From the NCBI GenBank assembly GCA_946406115.1, contig OX291553.1, positions 11,351,001-11,415,000 on the forward strand: 64,000 nt of DNA, read 5' to 3'. This document shows positions 35,801-47,639 of the stretch, piece by piece; the stretch's first letter is position 1, and each line of letters begins with the position of its first letter. The notes beneath the pieces were generated by a model. The model worked only from the letters and a program-made list of their open reading frames with translations, had not been told where the DNA came from and searched no databases. Both the position numbers and the translations under genes were made by a program. Source of the DNA: Apoda limacodes (taxonomy: Eukaryota; Arthropoda; Insecta; Lepidoptera; Limacodidae).

Positions 35801-38800
35801 GGCAGTCTACCCGCACTGCCTTTATATAGACTTTGTCGAGCTAAGGTAGCTATTCTCGCCTTTAGCTGATTATACAGCGTTATGTTTAATTATAATTGTT
35901 ATGACTATTTAACGATCCTTCTTAAACATGGAAGAAAAGCGGTCACCCATCCAAATACTGACCACGGTCGACGTTGCTTAACTTCGCTTATCGTTTCTGA
36001 TAGACGAATGCGACTGTTTGCTGGATGCTTGTGGTGCGGCGGCAAAGAGGAGATCTCCTGCCAGGCGAGGTGTTATGCCTGGGGACCGCCGTGGTCCACT
36101 TATAATTTTTTTTTTTTTTTTTTTTCTGAGCTGACTATGCAGTTGGCTGTTGCAGCCATTACTGCTTCACCGGACTTTTGGGGCGAGACTCTGAAGGAGC
36201 CTCAGCCCATATAGCGCCCAACGCTCAAGGGCTCCCCGCGGGGGAAGCCTCGGCTTGGGTTGTCGCTCTCGGGGGGAGTTCTGTTCGGTTTTCTATATAT
36301 ACTCATGGACAGAAGAAACTTTGATAGCGCGATGTAGGACGCGTGACGTCAGCCTTGCTTGTAGCGGTATGATATGATCCGCTACAAGCTTTACAATTCT
36401 CAGAAAATAATTAACTGTAGGTTTCTCGCATAAACTGATACTAATTTGACACACAAAACCCTACAATAAACAATTATTTAAAATTAAAAGCCAACACGAA
36501 ATCCTATGAAGGACAGTGATGAGATTCATTCAATTTTGAAAATGCAAGTATTTACTTAAACGGAAAGAAAATTCGTTCAAAGGGATAGTTGATTAATTTC
36601 AACGAAAATGTTTAATATTTTAAAGCAGGTATTTTATTTGTTTCGACTAAAACAAGAGTTTCAGCTTAAAATATCAGATTTTGAGTCAAGAATCTAACAA
36701 ATTCTGTTAAAATTATTATTTTCTCTAATTCAAAACAATATTATCTTAACTGAACATTTCACTGGCTTTGATTTAAGATACAATTATTTTCATCGAAAAA
36801 TATAGTTTTTAATAAGTGACGTCGCAGATTTAAGAAAACCATGATTTTGGCGCAAAATAAATTATATTAAAGCAAAATAATTTTTTTTTTCAAACGAAGA
36901 AAAATAAGTGTTGCATATAAAAATGTATTTATTTTATACAAGAACATTAACTGTCTTAGGGTAATTAATTTAAGTTTGGTTGATCTAAAACGAACATTTA
37001 TTTGGTTAAAAAAAATTTGTTCATACGAAAAGAAGTTTATCAATTTCGATTGATAAAATGATTTTTTTTCTGGGAAATAATATTGCCTTCTGTCAACAAA
37101 ATATGTCCAAAATAGTTGGATTTCTTGACTGAATGCAAATTACTTTGGTGGAATAGAACTTGGAAACTCTTTTTTTTCCGTGTAGACAAACTTTCTTGGA
37201 TTATGTGAAACGTTATTTACCTAACTAACCCTGTAACTTTCTTATAATTATTATTCAGTTTTTTTTTGTTATTTTGTTACTATTTGTTTTCAATATTATG
37301 TGTCTGTCTCTAGAAATATTTATTATTGGCAAAAAATACTATGCAGTTAGTAGTGATAAATGAAAATATGCCAATCATTGACGATACTATACATGGATAG
37401 AAGCGTTAAGTTTAGTTGATTTATTAATTTTTGGTCAAAATGAAAAACTAAAATGTGTTTTTTATAGGGAATCAAAGGTACTCTATGATCCCCAAAACTC
37501 TAACTACTGTTATAAAGGATATGCAGCTAAGGTCGTGTCACATGAAATAATTCATATGTGGTTTGGTAACTTAGTCACATGTGCCTGGTGGGACAATATT
37601 TGGCTAAACGAAGGGTTTGCCATATATCTTTCATATCACCTAACAGCATTGGTAAGTGTTGTGTGAAAAATATAAGTTGTATTAAATTTAAAATATTAAC
37701 ACTAGTTTTTTTAAATAATTACGGAGTAATTGGTTTGGATCTCGCAATATGTAATATTAATGTTTTCGTTTTATGGACAACTATATACGTATTGAAACCG
37801 AAGTTTTAAAAGCCAAACAAACAGACATCCCATAATATCGAGGATATTCTGGACGCTGACTGATGCGAGATTAGGGCAGATCAGAATAGATAGAGATAGA
37901 TCAACTTAGAAACAACAAAGCTCGGGAAATGATTGTATTACGACTGAGCCCTAAAAATTCAGCGGAACTCTAGTACTCAAAAAGCTCTTGATCATCGTCG
38001 TTTAGAGGCGAGGCGTAAAAGCATAGTGGTATTATTCTTCAAAAAAACAGATAAAACTCTTCTTAAGAATTACCAGCCGATGTAGCTTCTAAGTCACATG
38101 TATAAGCTGATTTCTGGAGCCGTTACGAATCGTCTTGCTAGGCTTGACGAGTTTCAGTCACCACAAAAGGCTGGCTGGAGTGTAGTACCGTAAACCGCTG
38201 ATACAATACGACAAACTGTACAAAAAAACTTTAAAGTATAATCAGCCAACTTGTTTGGCGTTTGTGAAATACGAAAAAGCCATTGACCGCATTAAATCGA
38301 CGTTTAAAATTCGTGTCGTGCTATGATGTGTTTAACAATGCTGCAACGATGTCCGTCCAGACCACAAGATAAGCACCATCCCGATACGCGAAACTGTTCA
38401 CCCACTGCAAAGTTTAAAGACGGAAGTCTTTCACCAGTACATCTTAACTGCCATAACATGCTGCTGAAACGTAGGCACTTAAAGCGGGGTTGGTCTACAA
38501 TATTAAAGTCAAACCGCGTGAGATAGATAGAGTGAGCTGTGCTCGGAGTATTATTTGATTGAATCCTAAAAGAGAACATCCAGAGGGGAACAAAAATCAC
38601 CATCAGAGCTTGAAGAATAGCAAGCTGAAGTGGCATTGGGATTGTCACGTCAGTCTTCAGCCCGATAGACCGACGACTTTTAAGGTTCGCCAGTATATCC
38701 TGGATGCAAAAGAAAGAAAAGCAGGAGAAATCGTGCGTCATGAAGGAACCTTATGTTCAGCAGTGGATCACAATAAGCTGATATAATATGATGATATGAT

Positions 38801-41800
38801 TGTGCAGAACTTTGATCAACTAACACATTCGGAGAAATAAATTCTTTGTTATTGTTATCATTTATATATTTCTTATCACTATTTATACAAAAAAATTAAA
38901 TGAATTTGTCGTTTTCGGGACTTACTGGTCCAATTATTATAATAACTTAATATTTTTGGCAGCGCGCCTTGTTAAGCAGGCAAACAAGCAAGCAAGCAGC
39001 AAGGCAAGTCAAAGCCTGATTTTTGTTTTAAATGTTTGAAATGCAAGCTGCCGGTCCGTTTAAATATGCATGATATGCAGTAAAGCATTTGCTTTTTTAG
39101 CTAAAGTCGTGATATATTTAACTTAAATCGAGAGCTTAAGTGATGTAAACTGAAACGTGTAACTCATTGGATAAACATAAGGCGTGACGAGAAAAAAACA
39201 TTCTTAAACATTTAGAGATAAAAACTGCGTAATCAGATTTTATTTACCATTGTTTCAGGTAGCACCAGACTTGGGAACTAAAACTAGATTTATAGTTGAA
39301 CAAGTACATGTAGGTTTGTTTCACGATTCCGTCGATTCGGTACATGCTTTGACTGATGTAAGCGCAAACATTGATCCAGTAAGCACCAGCGCAAGTTTCA
39401 CGTTCATTGCATACGCCAAAGGAGCTGCAATATTGAAAATGACACAGCATCTTCTGGGAGAGGACACTTTTGTAAAAGGAATTAGGAGTTACCTTAACGA
39501 TAGGTTGGAATAGTTGAATATAAAGTACGCTCAGAAAGTAGTGTTAATATTAAACGAAGAACAATTATTTAACGTTATCTTACATGTCTAATGTTATTTG
39601 CAGAAAATACGATGTGGTAGAACCCTATCATCTGTTTAGATTTTTGGATACAGCCGCCTTGGAAGATCGGGCTCTGGATAATTATGACGGCATAAGTATT
39701 AACGAATACTTTAAGACGTGGTCTGAAAAGGCTGGACACCCTTTGTTAACTGTCAAGGTTAATCATACAACTGGAGAAATTACAGTTTTACAGGTAATAC
39801 TCTAAAGTGTTGCAGTGTATTCCGAATATTATGTGAATGTGTATGAAATATATTTATGATTAATAGAAATGGGGTGTAATGCGGGGTAATTGGAGTTACT
39901 ACAGCAAATAGGATATGGCCTAAAAAGTGCAGACAAGTACCCACTTGCTACCGGAGTTTGCGGGCCAAGAAACTACAATAAATCAGATTGATGGATAATT
40001 ATCTAATTTTTACAGGAAAAAAAAAATCAGTTTAAGAATGAATTCGTTTTTGTAGAACGAAAAAATAAATTAGTAATTCGGGAATCTATTTATAAGCTTA
40101 TACTCCACTTTACTTTGAAAATTGTTTTTTAGTACAAAATCCTGAGAGAGCGAGTCCGACTCGCACTTGGCAGGTTATTTTTACATTATTTTAATTAAAT
40201 CTAGACTCGTTGGGAGCGCAACACAGGTGTGTCACAATTTTCAAGCTTGTGGCATATTCCTATAACGTGGACAAGAGCTAAAGCACCTGAGTTTGAAGAC
40301 CTAAAGCCATCTCAGATCATCACACAACAATCTACATTCATTGACCGGAACACAACTGGTTATGAATGGGTAATTTTTAATAAACAAGTATCAGGTACGA
40401 TGATTTTTATGAGAATATCAGGCTATTAATCGATAGTATTTAATTTCTCGTGGTAAGAGTAAACGCCGTAGATTGTTTATCATACAAAATTGATTTGCCA
40501 TAATCTAAGAAGTTCCATAAATTACACTTCAACAAAAATCAACAAAAAATTAATTACTCACGTTCATATTGTTTTGAAGTTGCTCCATTCAAATTCCCGA
40601 ACCTTTGCAAAAATATTAAAAAATGACGGCTTATTAGAATATCATAACACCAAAAACGGCAAGCTTATAATTATTTTTTTTAAATGTAAAGTAAAATTTA
40701 GGTAACTTCGGAAATTGTGGCAAAATTATTAAGTAGTCAAAAGGTTTGTATTGCAATAATAAATGAAAATCGGCATGCTCATACCTATATTGTAACCTAA
40801 CCTAAGTTGTTTACTGTGTTTTATATTTTAAAGTTTACTAAGAAATATTGCAAAGCCATATTGCAAGGTACAATAATATAATAAATAATGAATTACCATT
40901 ACTGCCGCGGCCCGTAAACGCAGCATAACCGGGCAATTGTGAGTATGCGGGACGAGGCATAGCCGAGGCACGCATCACAGAGTCCGGTTATGCTCAGTCG
41001 TGGCCAAGGTTTGTATAGTCCTTTTCTCAAACATGCGGATAAATTACTAATTATATTGACAAAAAAAAAATAGTTCAGGTAATTTTACGCCGCGTTCAAA
41101 TTTCGTTTTTTTTTTCTTTTTTAATTAATTGAATGGCGCATTCATTTTGTTGTGCCAGCCCGAAATTTAAAAAAAACTTAATCTCTTTAGTTATCAATGT
41201 TCGGATTTAAAAAAAGTTCATTCCATTTTCAAATTTCATATTTAACCGCCGAGCTCTTGAGCGGTCAAATATAAAACATTGCGGTTCGCTCTCTGATATT
41301 GTACTGCAAGTACGATTTATCCCAAATAAGCTTGAGCAAGATATGGTCGCATATCGCCGCATATTTGAGAAATATAAATTACCTAAATCGTCATCAAAAA
41401 CTTCGTCAAATATATGTAGTGTGCATTTGAAAACTATTGAGTTCAGCAAAGCATTGTCTTTAATATGAATTAGTAGCACTCGGATATACTGTACAATAGT
41501 TTTTATTTCGTTTATAACTTTTCAGGTTTCTACCGCATTAACTATGATAATGTCACATGGACCCTTATTACTAGATATCTGAGAGGTAGTAATAGAACGA
41601 TCATTCATGAATACAATCGAGCACAAGTAAATACTTTGTCTTATTTTATACCTTTATCACGTAAGCAAAGTTTGTGACATTTTCAAATGTTATTTTTTAT
41701 AGATTGTAGATGACGTGTTTGCGTTAGCTAGAGCAAACGTGATGTCTTACAACAAAGCTTTGAACATACTTTCCTTTCTGGAATTTGAAGATGCTTACGC

Positions 41801-44800
41801 ACCATGGATCGCTGCTATCGATGGATTTAATTTCTTAATTGAAGGGGCTGCCCATGACGCAACCATTCTTTTAAAGTTACAGGTATGTAAAATATAACTT
41901 TGTGATGATATAATTAGTCATAATAAAATCTAACGTCATTTAAAATTATCTTTTTTTTTCTGAACTGACTATGCAGTTGGCTGATGCAGCCATTACTGTT
42001 TCTCCGGACTTTTGGGGCGAGACTCTGAAGAAGTCTAAGCCCATATAGCGCCCAACGCTCAAGTACTTGTTGTTTAGTTTTATAAGTTTGAAAACAGAAT
42101 ATTCTGGTTTATAGAAAATAAACTAGGCTAGCTGTGAAATAGCCTTCCATTAGTCTGTGCATTTCTAACCGATTTCAAAAAGAGGAGGAGGTTTTTAATT
42201 TTTCTGTATTTTTTTCAAAGTTTATTTGTTGGTCCGTTTCACGATATCTTTGCAGATATGTAGATTTTTACATAATATATAGAAGGATTAATCCGCAGAC
42301 GAGGCCTGTTTAAATTTGGTATGGAGCGGTTTAATAAATTTAATAAACTCTTATGTCGCCTACTCGAGTTGACAATTCAACATTCCAAGGCTTAGTTTGC
42401 ACTGCGGTGCGAGATACGGTATGTTTTCAAAAACGCAACAGAATTGAATTAGAATTGATAAGTATTTAATGAAATTTTGTATCGAGCACTATATTGAGGG
42501 GATCTGCTGCTTGTTTTATGTAGCGTGATTTAATGTGAGTCTAAAGAATGCAAAAAACCCTGCGCGTCGCAACAATTATTAGCAAACTACAGAATTTAAA
42601 TCAGCTCGCCAATTTTCTCGTACTACCTGAATTTTTACTGTCAATCATACTTCACAGATTTTGCGAAATAAAAACACGAAATTTTACCGCAGTATGCGCT
42701 AGGCCTAGCAAATTCGATAATCATGACATTATTCTTTAACAGTTAACTGACAAAAAAATAAATATCTACAAATTAACTTTTTAAAACAAAGATAACGTTT
42801 TAGTTGAATATAATGTTATATTATTTTTAAGAAACTGATTATTCAACTAAGTATGGCGATCACTGCTCGTCTTGGATTCCGTGATAAACCAGAGGAGCCA
42901 TTCATGGATAGCTTGCTGCGGATGTACGTGATGCAGTTTCTTTGCAATCATAGCCATCAAAAATGTGTGGAGGCAGGAAAGAGAAACTTTCAAAGATGGA
43001 GAAAAGGAGAGTTGTAAGTAATTAGTTAACAATATTATGATTATGAAATGGGTAGTAGATACTTGCTTTGTACTTAGGGCTACAAATTAAGAAGGAGTAT
43101 GATAAGAAACGAATATAGTTATTTAAATTTTCTTGTGAAAGGGGATTTTTGGGTAAATTAAATGCGAAAAAAAAAAATAGGAGGATGAAATTCACCGACA
43201 GTTACGCTCATTGTTTTGAAGTTAGCCGAGGGTGGGAGTAGGTACTTAAATCATAGAGCATGAATCAATACTCCGAAAAAGTATATATGAAGAAGAAAAC
43301 GTAGATTAGTATTGAAGTTAGTTAAAGTTCTGGATTGCCGCTTACACTTAATCACACCAGTGAAATCAAAATTAAATTAAATATAAATTCAGGCTTACTT
43401 TACGATACCCGATTCTTTCACATCTAAGCATGGTGGGATGATTTTTGGTTGATACCGATATAATGAGTAGGTGCGTGTGTAGATGTTTTTGCTATGACGT
43501 TGGAGGTCTATACGTATAGATTTTAAATTTAAGTTTGAATATGCTGACAAGTGGTGGACTTCGTAAACACGCACTTCTTATTTCAAGTTAATCTTATTTA
43601 AATGCCCTGAATTTTTTAAAGCGTATTTGGTTACAGTCTTCCAGCAAACATGCGTCCATGGGTTTACTGTGTTGGTCTAAGGGAAGGAACAGCTGCTGAT
43701 TTTGACTACTTCTGGAATCGTTACCTTCGAGAAGATCTTGCTAACGAAATTGTTGTCATGCTTCAAACAGTTGGTTGTACCAGTGACCAGACAAGCTTGG
43801 AGAGGTTCCTTAATGCAACAATGGCTAGTGATGATATAATTAGGCCCCAAGACCTCAAAACCGCCTTCAATGCCGTCATAACTGGTAACATAATCAATGC
43901 ACAAAAAGTTTTCGAATGGCTTCAAAATTATGGGTCCCAATTCCAGTAAGTCATGTTTTAAAAATGAAATGCTTATTTAGTACTCAATAAAAAGAAAATT
44001 CACTTAAATAAAACGAATATAACATTGTGACTTAAAAAGGTGCATAAAGCCATACAGAATTTGCATACAATGAGGAAAACGTAGCACCTATGTGTGAAAA
44101 GCTTTAAATATTAATAATTCGAATATGATTATATGTATTGAAAATTTGTTAAAAACCGCCCTTGGTTTTGTATTAAACAATATTGTATTGTATAATGTAC
44201 CGTTATAAAAATAAATCAAAAATTGGCAAAAACTATACGTAACTTCGAGAACCGAGAAAATTTTATAGCATCATGATTTTGCCAATATCAGACATTGGAA
44301 TTATAAATTAGTATTTGTATATTTATTTGGACTTGATTAACTTGCTTAAAATTCAATTCCACCATGGACAATTTATCTTAAATCATAATTTAACTCTAAA
44401 ATTATAATATGATTATGGTTAAATCGGACTGATAATTCATGATATAATTAAGTTCAAAGATAAAAAACATATTCTTCGAGGGTGAAAACGATAAATGGCT
44501 TTTTTATTGCAGAAAATGATACGGTTGCATTTCAGTTAAAAAGAAATATATTTTGATAATTACCGAGACACTTATAACAGACTTATCATTAACACTCTGT
44601 ATATGACTGTTGGTAAGCGACTGACGGACTGACAGATTTTATTTAATACCAACCTACTATATCATATACTACTCATAGGAACCAATTTGCCACATAGGTT
44701 ATTTATACAAAGTAAGTTTGAATTAATGAAGGGGTTTGAGTTGAATGTATAAAAAATATTTATTAAAGGGAGATAGCTAGCAATATAGCTAAAATAAAGT

Positions 44801-45862
44801 TTGACATAAGAAACTGATTAAACAATTTTTTCTAGGTTTAGAAACGTACACAGTCTTTTGAGTAACATTGCATCTCGTTTATTGACTGAGAAACAACTAA
44901 AAGAGGTAAACAATAAAGAAATAGTAGTTTCTTTCGCTAATCATAACACAGCGTAGTCAGTATTATACTTAGTAGTTATATGTATACAATTTGAACTTCT
45001 ACCGTATACCACGCCCATTCCACCACATCCATTGAATGGATGTTGTTTTTTTTTCTCCACTACAGCATGGATTAGACCGTGTCACAGAATAAGTAGTACC
45101 TACCAAGTATTTTACTGCCCTGTGCTGATCCAGTACGCATTCGTAGACCGGATTGATACCGGAATATATATTTATGCGACTTTGTAGAGAAACTATAGAA
45201 TGCAAACTGTTTTTTTTAACTCATATTTTTTAGCGTAGAAAATGTATGATTACTATAGCTATATATGTTTACTATTTCTTGTTAATATTTGCGATACTGG
45301 ACAACAGTATAGTTGTCTTAGGAGATGTAAGAGTTGATAAGATGGTTATATTTGGCATACCACTGGCAGTGGGGGTTTACTATTCTGGGCCAGCTCTTTT
45401 ATGGTACCGCTTATACTTTGAAGCTGGTAATGTACGACTTATGTAATGTGGGACATATGTAAAGCCACTTTAGTCCAGATACACTGCATCTTAAGTAGTA
45501 ATGTGCCCAGCCCCGTCATGCAGGACTAAAGTAGTTGGTGAAAAGAGGTTCTCCACCACGTTATGATATGAATGTGTGTTTATAGCCACTGGTTGCCCGC
45601 TTCTAAGGATAGAGACAGTAAAGACATACATTCTTTCTAATACATTAACTGTAGTAAAAGTGCCTGTTATTCACGTTTTTTACAGTTTGAGTTGTGGGTC
45701 ACAAATAATAGAAATAGTATTGGAGAATTTGCGTACAATAACGTAATAAGCGGTGCACAGAACACTAGAAGCAATCTTAAATGGTTTCAGGAGCGATTAC
45801 TAGAAGTGTCTTTCTACTTAAAGACTAATTACGTTGAAGATAAGTTAGAAGACTTGGGTTAG
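26880..45862 (+). CDS. APN: APN gene 2: M1 zinc aminopeptidase, complete (933 residues)
   Basis: Fourteen coding exons give one frame: 26880-26882, 31639-32135, 33185-33340, 34614-34931, 37468-37651, 39259-39503, 39604-39793, 40205-40394, 41526-41626, 41703-41882, 42832-43013, 43637-43945, 44836-44905, 45686-45862. All introns are GT-AG and the phases join; the total of 2802 nt is divisible by three. The protein removes N-terminal residues from peptides. Seen: N-terminal hydrophobic segment (residues 5-20), substrate-binding AGMEN (314-318), zinc site HEIIH (350-354) with Glu373, transition-state Tyr438, and four Cys in the helical C-terminal domain ([25 protein letters not shown]). It ends EDKLEDLG without a GPI signal, unlike gene 1. 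It is either secreted or anchored by its N-terminus. Paralogue number not assignable. Confidence 0.85.
27690..27805. repeat. Dispersed repeat remnant with poly(G) run
   Basis: Contains the lepidopteran-type repeat words CAGCAGTAGGGACGTATG and a run of ten G. Located in intron 1 of APN gene 2. Confidence 0.4.
28740..28975. repeat. Dispersed repeat (copy also at 53285-53535)
   Basis: ACTTTATTCAAGTAGG, then CAATACTTTGATAA, AGTAAGCTACT and AAAGTCAAACCTGTCAATT. The same words in the same order and orientation occur in intron 2 of APN gene 3. Confidence 0.6.
29406..29838 (+). mobile_element. LINE-like 3' fragment ending in poly(A)
   Basis: An 81-residue open frame (29406-29651) is followed by a GC-rich tail (GGGAGCCCTTGAGCGTTGGG, GCCAACTGCATAGTCAGTT) and a run of A. 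The tail recurs inverted at 36105-36300 and 41949-42064, each time starting with a run of T, which is the pattern of 5'-truncated LINE copies. The clade is not recognisable from this part. Confidence 0.5.
31639..32135 (+). CDS. APN: APN gene 2, exon 2 (signal/anchor and N-terminal domain)
   Basis: Acceptor TTTCAAG, donor CGCAG/GTATGT, ending in phase 2. Contains [20 protein letters not shown] and [11 protein letters not shown], the family's standard start of the N-terminal beta domain. It covers two exons of gene 3. Confidence 0.85.
32165..32405 (+). mobile_element. LINE ORF2 3' end inside intron 2 of APN gene 2
   Basis: In the frame of exon 2, downstream of its donor, [32 protein letters not shown] and a stop at 32341 are typical of the ORF2 C-terminus of R1/Jockey-type LINEs. 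The tail CCATCAGGCGAACCGTAAGC and an A-rich end follow. Confidence 0.7.
32865..33085 (+). repeat. Dispersed repeat (copy in gene 3 at 56950-57190)
   Basis: Shared words with the second copy: AGTGGTTGGATACACACCCAC and AGTGGCTGGACACCTACCCAC, GGTGGTGAGC, ACAAGGAACATAATAATATACC. The host introns are not homologous, so this is a repeat and not conserved gene sequence. Confidence 0.55.
33475..33775 (-). repeat. Dispersed repeat, inverted copy of the 24.6-25.2 kb family
   Basis: Reverse complement shows CGTGGGATTCTTATAG, AGCTATAGCTGCAGCTAT and TCCTGCGGGAAC as in the two copies upstream of gene 2. It lies in intron 3 of gene 2. Confidence 0.6.
34035..34490 (+). repeat. Dispersed lepidopteran-type repeat with internal duplication
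   Basis: Contains a short TCCG/TCTG microsatellite (34105-34133), then AAATATTTAAGGGGG and CATACAACAAACGTGAT twice, and ends TACGGAACCCTTCGTGCGCG and AGTCCGACTCGC. Fragments of the same end occur at 40120-40175, 50860-51100 and, inverted, 62215-62275. Confidence 0.55.
34614..34931 (+). CDS. APN: APN gene 2, exon 4 (GAMEN-equivalent motif)
   Basis: Acceptor CTTACAG, donor TTCAA/GTAAAT. Ends [14 protein letters not shown]. The usual G-A-M-E-N reads A-G-M-E-N here, with the Glu that binds the peptide N-terminus kept at residue 317. Confidence 0.88.
35640..35870. repeat. Tandem pair of a repeat fragment
   Basis: GCCTCTTTTCTGGAGGCTTGG, GGGCCATATAG, CCGCACTG and TTGTCGAGCTA each occur twice about 110 bp apart. 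Related words occur at 56220-56345 in gene 3. Confidence 0.5.
36105..36300 (-). mobile_element. LINE-like 3' fragment, inverted
   Basis: Begins with a 17-base run of T and continues GACTATGCAGTTGGCTG and CCCAACGCTCAAGGGCTCC, the inverse of the tail at 29640-29838. Confidence 0.55.
37468..37651 (+). CDS. APN: APN gene 2, exon 5 (zinc-binding site)
   Basis: Acceptor TTTATAG, donor GCATTG/GTAAGT. Carries [19 protein letters not shown] and WLNEGFA, giving HExxH-18-E. Length (184 nt) and phase equal those of exon 6 of gene 3. Confidence 0.92.
37950..38800 (+). mobile_element. RTE-like LINE fragment in intron 5 of APN gene 2
   Basis: Broken frames carry RT-like blocks, for example LLKNYRP near 38060, then [12 protein letters not shown] near 38270, and a C-terminal part near 38690-38760. 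The 3' end has AGCAGTGGATCACAATAAGC and GATATGATGATATGAT, as in the copy at 48270-49205. Multiple stops; not functional. Confidence 0.65.
41949..42064 (-). mobile_element. LINE-like 3' fragment, inverted
   Basis: Run of T, then GACTATGCAGTTGGCTGATG and AGCGCCCAACGCTCAAG. Third copy of the family, in intron 10 of gene 2. Confidence 0.55.
45686..45862 (+). CDS. APN: APN gene 2, last exon (no GPI tail)
   Basis: Acceptor TTTTTTACAG, stop TAG 45860-45862. Aligns with the last exon of gene 1 up to NYVE, then stops within ten residues. No hydrophobic frame follows in any phase before the poly(A) signal. Confidence 0.85.
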   Translation, partial: FELWVTNNRNSIGEFAYNNVISGAQNTRSNLKWFQERLLEVSFYLKTNYVEDKLEDLG

Positions 45863-46004
45863 CGGTCAAAATCAATGGAGATGAGAGTTCTATCTAGAGA
45901 AACACGTGTAAAATTAATGTTTTTTTATAATTCAAATTCTCATCATGAAAAACCACAATATTAATTGCTAAAGATGGTGTTTCTAAGTCTATAAACTAAA
46001 ACGA

Positions 46005-46010
46005 AATAAA
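46005..46010 (+). terminator. Polyadenylation signal of APN gene 2
   Basis: AATAAA 143 bp after the stop codon, within ACGAAATAAATTTTTATG. Confidence 0.6.
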
Positions 46011-46454
46011 TTTTTATGACATCTTCCCTTTTTTGTATAACATTTTCGTTATATATTTTAAACAAATAATGATATGATGATAGGTAAAAACAATCCAGAA
46101 TAAAAAATAAGTTCAAAAACTAAAACCCAACTACTGAAAAATCACGCTCTAAAAAGAATGAAATAAGAAAATATTATATCTGAAATTGCAATAAACAAGA
46201 TATTCAGTATTAATCGTCTATTAAATAAACAACTTACACGTAATATGTACATTTTGATGTATTTATTTAATATTCATAGTGATGTTGAGTGAATATCCGT
46301 GGTTGTATGCCACTTTGCACAAAGCTTATTATCGCTTCCTACTATTAGACTGTATTGTTTTTTAGGGTACGTGGCAGGTGGCATTAAATGGGAAGTTTGG
46401 CCAGTAATATTACTATAACCGCCTTTATCGCGTGGAGGTACTCCCAGCTAATAT

Positions 46455-47575
46455 CATGTAGGTAGGTAGGTAGGACATTTATTTCTCATTTAAAATTACA
46501 TTATATCATTAAAATAATACAATTCACAAAAAGATCGTCAAGTATAAAAATTTAAATAACAAAAGAAATATTCTAACATAAAACGTCAACGATTAAAAAT
46601 AAACATATAAATAGAATCAATATTCAGGCAAAGATTGAAATGTCAAAACATAAAAAAAAATCAATGAAAAACTCAATACAAAAACAAATACAATAAAAAT
46701 GTCAAACAAATATTATAAAAGTCAAACGTGTTCACTGTATTCTTTGACAGAATACAGTGATTGAGCCAGTAAAAGCTCTTTTAGCCGGCGACCAAATTTC
46801 TGATCGGAGAGTTCGTTTTTAGGTCGACTGGCAGATGCTCATAATAAGCTGGGCATAAAACTCGCGGATTTTTATCCAGCAGCGCAAGCAACAGCGCACA
46901 CGTTGTAGACGCCCTGTTTAATGAGTCACTCTGCCTAGAACAATGATGCGTTTACAGGTGTTTATGTTGCGTCGAGTCTAAATTATAATATCAAACACAT
47001 ATTGAGAGTAATGTGTCATTACACCATATTTTTTAAATAGATGTCTACATGAATGGCGAGGTTTACACCCGCCAGTGTGCGAAGAGCTCTCTTTTGTATA
47101 ATGAACACACTAAAAGTAGGCAAAATATATTTACAGTAGTGCAACGTCAGACACGAGTGGTTTCAGCTTTCGTAGTGCAAATACTGCACTACTCAGCTTT
47201 TCACACAACGTAGACACATGGTGTTTCCAGTTTAATCTAGTGTCTATGGTAAACCCGATAATTCTACAGGACTCACATTATGGCATCGGACTCTGTACTC
47301 GTGGAATTAAATTGGGTTTCCTGTTGAGAATATCATCACATTGGATTTTGTGACGTTGAGGACGAGGCCGTTCGCCGAGGACCACGCATTGAGCTGAGCG
47401 CACGCGTTTGCTATCTTGTTTTTGAGTTGTTCGTACGTGCGTGCGCTCACCACCACTGTTGTGTCATCGGCGAACAGCACCGTCAGTCCTTCGGTAACTG
47501 ACGATGGGAGGTCATTCATGAAGAGCGAAAACAGAGAGTTTCCGAGGGCCGATTACAAGTGTTGTTTTTTTTTAT
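46455..47575 (-). mobile_element. Jockey/CR1-type LINE fragment, minus strand
   Basis: The open segment 47307-47519 holds MNDLPSSVTEGLTVLFADDT, with the RT FADD box intact, and continues toward lower coordinates with IGFTIDTRLNWKHHV and FALRKLKPLVSD before stops accumulate. It ends near the GTAGGTAGG run at 46460-46480. The 5' part is missing. Confidence 0.7.
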
Positions 47576-47639
47576 ATAATTTTAAATTGTGTCCCATAGT
47601 CTATGATTAAATTCGTATTTATCTATATACATAAAATAT

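Larger units (their letters stand above)
35251..37186. mobile_element. Candidate 1.9-kb element with short terminal inverted repeats
   Basis: The left tip CTACACGGTAAAAAAGA (from 35249-35251) and the right tip, reading inward on the minus strand, CTACACGGAAAAAAAAGA (to about 37186), are inverted repeats. The interior is AT-rich without a transposase and itself contains other repeats (35640-35870, 36105-36300). A flanking duplication is not clear. It fills most of intron 4 of gene 2. Confidence 0.4.

Noticed and set aside
38304..38741. Minus-strand 145-codon frame as a gene
   Set aside because: Antisense of the RTE-like LINE fragment on the plus strand.
41242..41470. Open frame of about 75 codons (plus strand, [15 protein letters not shown]) and its minus-strand counterpart in intron 9 of APN gene 2
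   Set aside because: No start codon, no splice signals in phase with neighbouring exons, no recognised family; probably an old element fragment.
45246..45446. Plus-strand 66-codon hydrophobic frame in the last intron of APN gene 2, considered as an alternative anchor
   Set aside because: It lies before the last exon, has no usable splice sites joining it in frame, and resembles intron sequence.
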